A stretch of 64,000 bases of DNA, taken from the NCBI GenBank assembly GCA_963556195.1, contig OY744519.1, positions 105,187,500 through 105,251,499 of the forward strand, in the 5' to 3' direction. Positions within the stretch are counted from its first letter, which is position 1. Each line of letters starts with the position of its first letter. Made by a program: the position numbers and the translations under genes. The notes under the pieces are model-generated. The model saw only the letters and a list, made by a program, of their open reading frames with translations, had not been told where the DNA came from and did not search any database. This DNA is from Sepiola atlantica (taxonomy: Eukaryota > Mollusca > Cephalopoda > Sepiida > Sepiolidae). This document shows, in pieces, positions 1 to 10,849 of the stretch.

Positions 1-780
1 TTAAAAGTTAAAAACTTATTCGACTGAATTGCAACAAATTTGCCATGAAGCAACCTTTGAGATATCGGGTGTGCCTTAAGATGATAACATGTTACTATTA
101 ATACTGCTAATACAACTCCTAATAGTAGTAAACCAATAACACTTATAGGCTTCAAAACTATTGGTCAGAATAGCACCATATTCGGCATTAATCTTCTTTA
201 TCAGACCGGGAGTGTCATAGGCGAGTCACACACACATATTTATTTATATATACTACTGCTACTACTAGTACTTCTACTATATAATACCACTTATTTACTC
301 TTAGAGTCTCTGACCTGCATTAGTTTTAGCATGAAGCACTTTCTACATAAAGGATGTGACCGAAACGAGTCAACATTAAAATATTACTACAGCTGTGAAT
401 ACTCAAAATTATTAATATATTTATGCGCTCAAACTATTGGATAGAATTGCACAAAATTTTGCATCAACTGCATTTGTGACAGCAGATGTAATACAATTCA
501 GAATACCAATTACGTTGCGTAAATATTGCCCCAAGAACTCACCGCAACAAAGCGATTTAGAGAAAAATATTTCTATTTATTTTTACATATTTCTCGGATA
601 TCATTTCTATTTTTCTAAAATTATATAGTTTATTAAAACGAATAATTCCTATGAGTTTTCTATATTTATGAAGCTATTAGTAGACTTCTGTTCATGATCG
701 AATATCTAATAATATATGTAACATATAATACTATAAAGACAATAATATATCGTATGTTTGCCCCATAAAAAGAACGAGAA
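1..780. other. Unassigned AT-rich DNA
   Basis: Short trinucleotide-like tracts (act/tac) lie near 245-285. I see no coding similarity, RNA gene or recognisable transposon. Reading frames here are short and of low complexity. Confidence 0.5.
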
Positions 781-1010
781 CTAACTGGATCTTATGGGAT
801 CCAAGTCGTGACATCCTAGCAATTTGGTTGGTTTAAAGCTAGGAGTTGCCTGTCTCGTTTTAAAAAGGTAATCATCTGTTATTACCGCCGCCGTCAGAGG
901 CTGTGATGAATTACCCCCATCATCTTATCCACTAGGGGGAGTAGTTTATTGTCCATCGCCTGGGGCGTACTAACCAGAGAATTACAACTAGTTTTACACC
1001 CATCCAGAAT
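781..1010 (+). repeat. Diverged copy of the U2-headed repeat
   Basis: The segment 930-1000 (ggggagtagtttattg, then ctggggcg, then a run ending agagaatt) parallels 18627-18682 of the copy at 18.46 kb in order and spacing. The head around 821-860 (tttggttggtttaaag, then cctgtctcg) aligns weakly with the U2-like head of that copy. I infer the same family, heavily diverged. Ends are approximate. Confidence 0.4.
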
Positions 1011-1138
1011 GTCCTATTTTATGGACAATTGAACTTCTCACTTCTATCTGAGCTCGTGTGACATTATGTCTGATGAGAGTCAAATAAATTCCCAGCGTTT
1101 ACTACCATTGTTCAGTTGCTCACAGACTTTGGGATGGG

Positions 1139-1159
1139 TTTAGGGTTAGGGTTAGGGTA
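1139..1159 (+). repeat. Short interstitial telomere-type repeat
   Basis: About three and a half TTAGGG units in tandem. TTAGGG is the usual animal telomere unit. At this length it is only an interstitial trace. Confidence 0.6.
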
Positions 1160-1160
1160 G

Positions 1161-2365
1161 CTGTTGCCTGCTAGGCCTAAGGAAACGATCTTCTCAAGCA
1201 GTACATCCTCCTTTAGAGACAACGAGCAGGTTATGATTATCGGCCGCCTGACACGGACTCACCAGGAAATGTCGACGTGTCCGTTGAAGGCCATTTTTGT
1301 ATTCTTTAGGGGAGCTTTACTTCCAACTTTAACACGACCGCAGTTTTAGTTAAATAAATGCCTGTGACTTGTTTGCTCAACCTAGCGATTTATAAATAAC
1401 TCTTTTCACCTTGTAACTTTGTTTAGTAAACATTTATTTCTATTTTTAATAGTTGTTGGAGCTTCCCTTATTATTTGCACTGTTAACCATGAAACTCGGG
1501 TTACCACAAGATATGAACAATTTGATCGATCTTTGCCCACTGGCATAAAACGCTTGAAGCTGAATGCCAATCCTGCAAACGATTAATGGCTTTTGTGCCA
1601 GAGAAGGCATATTACAACGATCTGTACGCACCCTCAATCATATCCATCTCCATGCAAGTTTTTATAAAGATAATAAATATTCTCCCCAATTTTCTCATCA
1701 TATATATCTGCACAGAAGATCATTCGCGGCCCATCAATTTTTACAGTTGTTTTACTGAACGATACACTTTTTCCCTTGCTTGCACGCCATTTTTCCACAC
1801 CTTACTACTCTCTCGTTCATCTCATGATATCACGCCTGGAACGAATTTACATTTTCTTTTCATAACACTTCTAAAAATACAAACAATTTCTATCATCGCC
1901 CATAATTATACTATATATATATTTTTTGATTATTTTTGTTGAAATAGTTTTTACTCATCTGAAATATTTTCGCGAATTATCGTTTTCGGTTTTATTTGGA
2001 CACACCCTTTTAACTTACCTGCGGCTATCTCAAAATATTTTGCATATATCGACAATATATTGTAATGTTTTAAACAGTCATGTATATAATAGTGCTGCGG
2101 AATGAGAGCCTGAATTTCTACATCTAGATTGGAGAAAAACACGGATAGTCCCAGAATGAACGACTAACTCGCTATATGATTGACATATGTGAGGAAAAAT
2201 CACCACATTGGTAGATCACGATAATCGAGAAGTGACTTCATTTTCATCAGAAGATAACGTGATCTCTATCAGACCTGTGAAGCGATAGCTTGCCTCGAGT
2301 AGCGTTGCAGGTTAAGATTGCGAGTCATTACACTATTTTGGTAGTCTGTCCGTCTTTCTGTCTAT
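1161..2365. other. Unassigned DNA
   Basis: 1161-1350 is richer in G+C than its surroundings and may be an old repeat. The remainder is AT-rich with only short open frames. Nothing recognisable. Confidence 0.45.
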
Positions 2366-2386
2366 CTGTGTGTGTGTGTGTGTGTA
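2366..2386 (+). repeat. (TG)n microsatellite
   Basis: Ten TG units preceded by a tctg/tcta-rich stretch. The flanks 2280-2340 and 2460-2560 (an aataaa signal then a C/G-richer block) resemble an LTR edge, but I found no matching second LTR. Confidence 0.7.
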
Positions 2387-2399
2387 TTCCTGTCTCTCG

Positions 2400-3835
2400 C
2401 TTAGATATATCGCCTTTTCACCTGGTTGTATATACTATTGAGTAAATGTCTATTTCGTTTAATTACAATAAAACCTCTATTTTAAACAAGACTCGTGTTC
2501 CTGTAATCGGCCACAGGAAGAGACGACACACGTGAGACCTAACAACGAGCGTGTATATTGATAATATATACATCACATCTCAACAATAAAAGTAAGTAAA
2601 TTAAAGTAAAGTGGTCAACCATAGTCGAGAATGACCCAAATACTCTTTTTAAGTAGCTACTACATCGAAGTATAGGGAAGTACCCACTCTTTTTTCAAGA
2701 TTACTCTACTAAACTTTGATTATCTCCTTATAATGCTGATTTAACCCTAGTTTTCCGACCCACTAGTGAACACTATTACCATTATATCCAATAACCTTTA
2801 TTTATTTTACTAACTAATTTAATTTAAACTTATATCATTATGATATAAATCTTATATATAAAATAGAGTATGGGGTTCCCTTATTCTAATGACCGAAATA
2901 TGTTACTAATCAAAAATATATTAATAAATTTCTTTTAGTCATGTATTAATTCGTGTTCTGAAACCCTTTCGTTAGAATCACATTTAAAAGCTTATATTTA
3001 ATCCGGTTCTATATTTTCTTATTCATAAGTCATATTCAAAGGAAAGCGGGCAATTCCGCCTACTTAAAATCCTCGCACGCCATTCATCTTCACCGTATGC
3101 AAAATATAATATTGCACATGACTTAGTAAGCACCGGTTCCTATTCGGTGTATAATAACATTCCGCAAATTACAGAATATTGTAACTGACACAATATTAGT
3201 GCGATAGCTTAATAATACCGCCAATACGATACTTATAGTCAATTACAATCATTTATAAGTAAATTGGTGCTTAGTTGCACATGTCATTCCCTTAAATTCA
3301 TCTGTCCTAGAACGTATGATATTCTAAGAATTCAGTTTGTGACATACTTAGTCTTCTATACAAAACAAATGAACTAACGGCGCTAACATTTCAGTGTATT
3401 CATCGGCATCTACAATTAGTTTTAACGCATACATTACAAAATATTTTTATCCTCTACTATTTTAACATACTGTAGCATGTATGTAGTATGTGTTATGTGT
3501 GTGGTTTTGAAATGTTTTTACTTAAACAACTTAGAGAACACAAGAAATAGTAAGCCTACGCCCATGTAAGCTACACATGCACAAAAGTAGACGCAATGAG
3601 CTCCAGTCTGTCGGCTGGATTATAAACAATCTTTTTATTGTATCATTCAGATATAAATTTAAAATCTTTAATGATACATTTGCCCCCACCGCAAACCAAG
3701 ACGATGCTTAGCAAATTATTTTCCTTCTTTTTCTTTTTTTAGGGAAGAACCTTATTTTTGAAAATAACTTTAGATTTAAATTCTATAGCGAAAACTAAAA
3801 TGCATTTTTAATTTCTTTTATACTAATTGTTAATC
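2400..3835. other. Unassigned AT-rich DNA
   Basis: Contains aataaa motifs at about 2467 and 2586 but no coding frame, RNA gene or repeat that I recognise. Confidence 0.45.
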
Positions 3836-3900
3836 ACTCACAAAGGTCATTAGCCACTCGAGTATAAGAGTTAATGAGATTGTCGGTTGAATGATGAAAC
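3836..3900 (-). repeat. LINE 3'-end fragment (family L-A)
   Basis: The block cactcgagtataagag followed by ttaatgagat is the antisense 3' terminus seen at the end of the longer LINEs at 14.53 and 34.92 kb, and in copies at 27.79 and 44.74 kb. A 5'-truncated solo tail is typical of LINE insertion. Confidence 0.6.
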
Positions 3901-4610
3901 GATTAGAAGAATTTTGATTACTTCAGAATACAATGCATTTACAATAATCTACAAATGTGCATTTAACTTTATTCGGAACCAAGTAAACTATATTAATAAC
4001 AAGCATGGACATGTCTTTAAACTTTCAGCGTCCCAAATGTTCTTTCCGACTTCTAACCGGTTATTTTATATGAAACATTATTTTAAAAATAAAATAAATG
4101 GAATAGAGACAGGTAAAATAGACTCTTAATTTAACAGTGACTAAAATGATTTTCGATTTTTACTTCAGGGATGGGAGTAGGAATTTGATATTTTAAATAA
4201 TTAAAAATGGAAAATTTCAAAAAATGTTTCATTCTATTATTTTTATCACTCAAATATTACATTATTCTTATATGAGATTTTATCGGAGATTCCCAAAACT
4301 CAAGTGTATTGATTTTTCTAGAATATTAGACTAGAAACGTTGTGTTTGATCTTGTTATAGGGCTTTCTAATAAATAATAAATAAAATAAAGTATAGCATC
4401 GTCGTTTCAGTTAATGGATATTCAGTGCGAACACAAACTTAACGCTGTTATTGTAAAAAAAAACGAATACCAAATAATACCATGAGTGAATTAACGTACA
4501 GTTTTACTCAAGAAAAATTTTGTTTGATCATTGTATAGTTTTCAATTACATCCCGAAAAAGACGGATAGACAGTCAACACACATATAATATATATACCCT
4601 AAAAGAACGC
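3901..4610. other. Unassigned AT-rich DNA
   Basis: The 80-codon open frame from 3887 has AT-driven composition and no recognisable domain. I regard it as chance. Confidence 0.45.
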
Positions 4611-4611
4611 C

Positions 4612-4885
4612 CTCAAAGGATACATCTGTCTTTAAATGAGCAGCAAAGGATCCGAAGGGACTTAATTCTGGCGTACAGAATCATTAAGGGGAATGTTAAT
4701 CCACTTTTAGATAAGTTTTTTTGTAACCAGAACAGCAAGTCGCGGCCTCTATGGTCACTGATGAAAGGCAGCATTCGCTGTCAGTGTATCTTCTCACTCG
4801 AAATACCTACAAGAAGAGGTCGTGATGATGCTTACGATATCCAGGTTTAAAGTCGTCTTGGGCAAACATTCAGACGGTATATAGA
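4612..4885 (+). pseudogene. LINE ORF2 C-terminal fragment (family L-B)
   Basis: The + strand encodes, across frameshifts, a segment like RRDLILAYRIIKGNVNPLL and later a TISRFKVVLG-like end. This is the tail of non-LTR ORF2 proteins after the RT domain (the RRxRGDLI motif of CR1/L2/Jockey-type elements). The same motif order is seen on the - strand at 20.98-21.45 kb, so these are two copies of one family. No full frame remains. The fragment is 5'-truncated and stops near 4885. Confidence 0.6.
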
Positions 4886-6470
4886 TGCAATGTCTACTGT
4901 TATGTTATATGCGTTTATTAACATTTTTTCTAATGAAATTAATTGCTTTACCCAAAGTTGTGTATTTTATTATCGCTATCATTTCCATGAAATTCAACCA
5001 TGGCAATGGACAGGGATACTGTGATTCATCAGTAGGATGGAGCTACCCCGCATTTCTCTAATGTTCCACTCTTATACCTTTATAGCTACTTCCTCGAAAA
5101 CAGCATACTCTCTCGTCGTACGGACCACATTTAGCCTGCACATAGACCTATCCCCTTTAGTTTATTTTTCTGTGGGCATACTTAACAGACATATACTATG
5201 CTAACAATTACAAAACTATTGCTGCACCTCAAATAGAATTCGAGCAAAGATTAAGAGTATTATATGTTGGACAGGGTCATTTCAATGTTCAATCTGGAAG
5301 TGAGTACAGTGATTAACGCCAAGTAGTTTGGATGGAGAACATTTTGGAGTATTGAGCTGTGTTGGCAAAGTGGTAGTATACAGGGGAAACTTATGCCACA
5401 CAAATCGTATGTGTCTGTTAGACATTTCTATACAAGAATTGTAGTGTTCCTACTTTATCGCAAATGGTTACATTTTTTACCATTCTGTATTATATACAGA
5501 ATATTTAAAAGTCAGAAAATAAAAACACCCGCCAAGAACTCGTTGATTAAAAAATCTGATCTTTGTTTTGATCCGCGATTAACCGGTCAAATTTAATGCT
5601 CAGATACATAAAAAAAAATGAGCACAGTCGACCTGTGGCAATTATTGATGTATAACACCACTTAAAGCAGTTGGTAAGGTCTTTTTTAAAACTCTCGCTT
5701 AACTTACTCACTAACCAAGTGTTTCTCTCGATTATCCCGGAACGCCCAGCGTCTGGGCATACTGATGGAAATTTATAGGTTTTACCAAAATCTTTAGCAT
5801 AGAGTGGATGATTAATGTTTTGATTTGGAAAATATTCAAATTCATCACAAAATCTACTTAATTAATTGTGTACATTTCCGAGGTTAAATGATTTCAAGTT
5901 GACTAAATACTTAGAAAATTGTATCAGAATATTTAAAAATTAAATTATTACCTAATTATGACGTAGCATATCACGTAAGATAAAATTACCTATATTATAT
6001 GTTTTGTGCCAGGATACAATCTTCTCAGGAATTACCTCCTACTTAGGGGGAATGTAGTATATGTTCGTTTATCATACCATCCTCCAAGGAATTGCGCCAT
6101 CCTCTCACGTATTACCCCATCCTTTGAGGACCGGAGTGAGCATGTTATTGCTAGTAAACACAATGGTGCCATCTTATAGCGACGTGATAAAAGTAGCTTT
6201 TAAAATGTTGATATATGTTTGTTCAAAAGCATCCTTTTTTGTTTATAATGATGAAGAATGCTTTCTATTTTCGTCATCTTTCTACGCAGCACTTGTCCAG
6301 TCCGAACACAGTACACGATTTGTCTTGCAGGCCGGATGATTGATGTTCTAAATTATCGATAACACCTTTACACCGCAATTTTGATATGTGGGAAGATTTC
6401 TTTTATGTCGATAAACCACGTTTTCGTTTATAAGTTGTATGAACATCTTCAGCTCGGCTTTAAACGAGGG
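4886..6470. other. Unassigned AT-rich DNA
   Basis: Open frames at 5393-5596 and 6061-6339 have no recognisable motif. 6015-6140 is a duplicated-looking stretch with attacctcc/attaccccatcc words. Nothing assigned. Confidence 0.4.
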
Positions 6471-6474
6471 GATT

Positions 6475-6591
6475 AGTATATATATGTATATATGTATATA
6501 TATATATATAATATATGTATATAATATATACATATAATATATATTTATATGATATATATATATATATCATAGAAATATATATGCACAGAAA

Positions 6592-6623
<32 letters not shown>

Positions 6624-6678
6624 TAGTAAGCAATGAACATATATATGGCAATTAAGCTACACAGAGGGCTCCCGCGTT

Positions 6679-6733
<55 letters not shown>
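6475..6733. repeat. Two interrupted (TA)n arrays
   Basis: 6475-6625 is an imperfect TA array with g and c interruptions. 6681-6733 is a pure (AT)n run. Confidence 0.9.
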
Positions 6734-6736
<3 letters not shown>

Positions 6737-7443
6737 CCAGGTACGTTTACAACTACAGGGTAAAAATCCAGTGCATCCTTACTATTCTTTTATAAAACTG
6801 TTCAATAATAAATAGAGCTGTTTATTTGGTATAACCTTTTTATTTAATCAAATATTATTTCGCCACGCATTTTTAGACATGGTTTGGTCAACACTACAAC
6901 AAGCCAGATTTCTTCAGGCCGAAACCCTACAACTACGGTTTCAGGGGGCGGAATAAAAAAATGCTATTCTGGAACTAAACGTAATCAATTCTCTAAAACA
7001 ATTTAAACGGCATGAAATGTTCGGTATCTTTCATTACATTTTAAATTTATACATTTATTTTTTTAATTTTTTATTGATTTATTTGTCTTTACATTTTGTA
7101 GGATAGTCTTTTAGACACTGTGATCGCAATTCTCCAGTCATGTTTAACATACTATACATACGCGCGCTCCACAGCTTTCATAGATCGTCCACTTCAACAC
7201 ATACGCTACAAGACACATAACACGGAAGTTGTTATCATACATATTAAGAATTAGCGTTTCTACAAAGACACACATACACATGCACTTACACAGCAGGTAA
7301 ACAAATAGAATATAATGTATAGAAAATCACAAAATAAAATAAAATACATGAAACTCCAAATTAAACTATCCTAATTAATTGTTCGGCTTCACCATGACCT
7401 AACATATTCTATTGTTATTAAACATTTCATAGTTTTCTAATAT

Positions 7444-7446
<3 letters not shown>

Positions 7447-7521
<75 letters not shown>
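7447..7521. repeat. (TA)n microsatellite
   Basis: About 37 uninterrupted TA units. It lies directly upstream of the T/C-rich segment 7680-8945. Confidence 0.95.
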
Positions 7522-7525
<4 letters not shown>

Positions 7526-7679
7526 ACACCACTAAAAGCGAACTTTTAGGGAAGGTAAAACCTATTGTGAAAGTATACAGCTCAATATACAGGATAGAGC
7601 AGATAGATAGGTAGAAGGGTGAAAAGGAATTAGAAAAGCTCGCTCCTTTCGGAACCTGCTGAAGTCTGACCCCCACCCT

Positions 7680-8945
7680 CAATCCACATCCTTTAACCCA
7701 TATAATATTTTATTTTAACTGCCATCCCCTTCTCACACTGGAATAAATTATTGTCACTATTTTAACCAAAGTGTGAATGAAATTCTCTCTGCCATCATTC
7801 ACCTACTTAATAATATGCATAAGTAGCTTCCATATTTTTTACTCTGGAATTCATTTTGATTCAAAGTTTAAATTTCCTACATCTAAAAACTATTCGCATA
7901 CCTAATCAATACACTTTACTTCAATCCAAATATTTACCCACTTTGGGGATTGCCGATTCAATACTCGACGTCAAATGACCATTTCCTTATTCTATCTTTT
8001 ACTTTCGGATTCTAACTTTATCGACTATTCCTTCAATTATATATTTCTTTATCTGTCAATACATAATTTTCCTTGCGGCGTAAGATTTATTTTTATTTCT
8101 TATTTTTAATTTTTTAATTTTTTAAATTTTTTATTTTATTCTTACCGCTACCCTTCAAATATATTTTGCCTTATTATAAGTAATGTCATCTGATTGAATA
8201 CCTAACTCCCACCCTTGCTTATATCCCCCCGGGCACATTTTGTCATTTTTAACTCTTCCTTCCCGCACTCATTTCTAGTTGAACCCTAATTGACACTAAT
8301 CTCTGCTTTCATCTTTAAGCGACCTATCCCTTATAAGCACACTCTAAGTTTAAATTGCATTTACTATCACACCCGCACCCTTTTCTTCCCTTACACCCCA
8401 CTCCTTCCTAGCTTGCCGGCTGGTCACATATGTGTTTCTGCCATTCTTCAAACGGTCCTGTTTTTCAACGAGCAATCTGAAGTTTTGGCCAAACCTCTTA
8501 ATATTATTCGCTGTCTCATCGTCAGTATAGACTTATTTTGTGATTTTCAGCTCGAGAAGTCTTCTTTAAAATGGCTAATATTTTCCACCTCACGTTTTAC
8601 TGAGCCTTGTTGCATCCACAGACGACCCCGCTATTGGACTTTTTACCATCTGGATTCTATCTACTTTTCGCCGCACCTGGATTTTAACTTTGTAACCCCT
8701 CATTTTATTTCTCGTGCCTTCTAACGACCTACCTACAAATCACTTTCACCGCTGGACTTTTTGGACACCGGATTTGTTTGCAATCGGACATTTGCTTGCA
8801 TTCTGGCAGCGTTTTGCCTTGTTTTTCCCCACAATCTTTGTTTCACTTTTTCAAATTTTAAATCTTGGCCTTTGCCAACTTATCTATCCCATCTATCTCT
8901 GATGATAAGATTTTGATCTTTGAAAAGCCTGGCTTAAGGAAAAAT
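7680..8945 (+). repeat. T/C-rich element with a terminal hammerhead
   Basis: A strongly pyrimidine-biased + strand, including a long run of T blocks at 8085-8145, ends with a hammerhead motif at 8896-8939 and then a (TA)n array at 9061. The region 57.25-59.46 kb has the same order: pyrimidine-rich DNA, the same ribozyme core, then (TA)n. I infer two copies of one element. The open frame 8290-8724 has no recognisable domain and I do not call it a gene. Confidence 0.35.
8896..8939 (+). ncRNA. Hammerhead ribozyme (family H4), intact core
   Basis: The catalytic core ctgatga is at 8899-8905 and gaaa at 8922-8925. Stem II pairs aagat (8907-8911) with atctt (8916-8920). Stem III pairs aagc (8925-8928) with gctt (8932-8935) around a ctg loop. 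Position 16.1 is t8935 and the cleavage-site nucleotide is a8936. The short stem I pairs tct (8896-8898) with agg (8937-8939), including one G-U pair. Arrangement is type I (stem I open). Every invariant nucleotide is present, so cleavage is plausible, although stem I is short. A decayed sibling is at 59280. Confidence 0.65.
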
Positions 8946-9060
8946 TAATAGAAAAATAAATTGAATAATTTGCCTTTTCGCGGAATATACCTTGCATTGA
9001 GCAACTGAATTGAAAAAAGATCTGCCTTTCGCTTTTCTAATTCCTTTTTACCCTTCTACC

Positions 9061-9127
<67 letters not shown>
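9061..9127. repeat. (TA)n microsatellite
   Basis: Over 30 TA units just beyond the H4 ribozyme. Confidence 0.95.
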
Positions 9128-9129
<2 letters not shown>

Positions 9130-9269
9130 ATTAAGAACGTGATCAACAGACCATAAATAATTATCGAGAGTAAAAGAAATATATATAAATAAAGGTGGAA
9201 GAGACAATCTTATCTTACACCCATAAACTCTAGATTGTGGGTGCACTCTTTTTGTTTGCACAGAGACCG

Positions 9270-10680
9270 CCGTTGTAAGTTAATAGTTGATGATTTTACG
9301 AACAAGCTCTGTGCAAAATAGAAAATGCCTCATCAGTGTACTTTCCAGGGCAAACTTGACACTGCTAAAAATGGTCACCAATGGCCAATTTAAAGGCTTG
9401 TGAGCGCCCGAATGTCGGCCAATGTCTGTGCTTACGTATCGAAGGGGTGATATGTTTGGAAATTCTTACCTCTAAGCGCTGGATGAAACGCTCCACGTAG
9501 TCAGCCTAGCGCTGACCAATAAAACGATAAATTACCATATTATATTGAGTGGAGGGGATACCATCCATCCGAAAATCCGAAATCACTTTTAGCCTTGAAA
9601 ACCGTTCAAACTTTAGTTGCAAAGAAATTTTGTGTGAAAACTCCTGACTTTTAATACTAATCCATGGGAGCTTTACATAAACAACATTTTTAGGGGCCAA
9701 AAAAGATTCCATCTTTCGAGACAGCGATTTTCTCCTTAATACATTTTTCAATGGTGTGTAAACGATAACTATTGGACGAAATGATTTCTGTTATAATTTG
9801 CAGCTCTGCATCTAGTTTAGAACAGGTCCAAATCAACAAAGCCCGACGTACTAACGTTTTTATCAGATTTATTTTTTTGATTTTAGGTAGGACAAATCAC
9901 AGTTAATATACTGACCTGTTAAAGTAGGTTTTCTGAATATGCTGGTTACAAAACACTCATCCGATCTTTCGACAAGAATAATGAGTTATTTACCTCACCT
10001 TCCATAGTAAAACTCAATGCCGGGTGAAGTGAATTTGAATGTATTATAAACCCCTTAGAGTCGGTACGGGATGTACATATTCAAAAAATAATACCCACAT
10101 AACGGAAATTACACAACGGTTTCGGCAACTGATCAGACAAAAGTTGCTCTTGAAAGCCAACAAAAATATTGGACAAAATTGGGCCCAAAAGGACTTCTCA
10201 TTGTTTTCCGATCAATTTGACGATACATATTCCCGTCACAGCTGAATTCAACAGATTTGGTAGCGAAACCCATTAGCTCAAGAAGTATATATTCAGGAAA
10301 TGAGAGCTTAGCGAGAGAACAACGATGAAGACTATCGACACAAATCCAGATTTTTTCATCGAGAGGCACATTGGCGAACAAACTAGATATATAACACGAA
10401 CATATGTACCCAGTATCTGAAGAACACCTAAGTTCACGAATCAATTCTGCAAAACCGAACGAGTCAAGAATGCAGAATCCAGAGTATATCTCCAGAACAG
10501 GCGTGAGGATCTCGACTAAAAATTTACCTAATTCATGCTGGGCTGAAACAACCATGGAAAAATAGGTATGATAGGAACATAGTCCTTATGTACTCTGGGT
10601 AACCCATACATTCTGGGACGTTGGGAACCTACTAGACGGATTCTATCATAGGTCTTTTGGAAAGCCGTCTCCTTTTATAA
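9270..10680 (-). pseudogene. Penelope-like retroelement, RT and GIY-YIG remnants
   Basis: Read on the - strand, 10560-10620 gives YGLPRVHKDYVPII, the block that opens the RT of Penelope-like elements. 10133-10555 is an open stretch with HELGKFLVEILTPVLE, FANVPLDEKIWICVDSL and DGNMYRQID, which are successive RT blocks. The catalytic YVDD box, expected near 10100, is degraded to YVGI. 9506-9751 (KLPWISIKSQEFSHKI) and 9280-9480 (AIGDHF, TDEAFSILHRA) correspond to the linker and the end of the GIY-YIG endonuclease. Several stops and frameshifts are present, so the copy is dead. Assignment rests on recognised motif order. A (TCTG)n array lies at its 5' side. Confidence 0.75.
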
Positions 10681-10710
10681 AGCTAAACGCAGCGACATTG
10701 TAATTTGGTT

Positions 10711-10848
<138 letters not shown>

Positions 10849-10849
10849 A

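Noticed and set aside
1058..1095. ctgatgaga at 1061 as a hammerhead core
   Set aside because: No gaaa follows at a workable distance and no stem II can be drawn.
2280..2560. Possible LTR (aataaa, CA-rich edge)
   Set aside because: No second LTR, primer-binding site or coding region found nearby.
8290..8724. 144-codon open frame, one of the longest in the window
   Set aside because: Composition follows the T/C-rich strand, no domain is recognisable and the parallel region at 57-59 kb has no matching frame.
9037..9261. Long open frames made of Ile-Tyr repeats (also at 6.5, 7.4, 10.7, 19.4, 32.2, 39.4, 49.8, 55.4, 57.0, 59.3 and 63.6 kb)
   Set aside because: They are translations of (TA)n, (TCTG)n or (GA)n microsatellites and not genes.
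9310..9340. ctgatgagg on the - strand as a further hammerhead
   Set aside because: It lies in the Penelope-like endonuclease coding region (YTDEAF) and lacks a gaaa block and stems.
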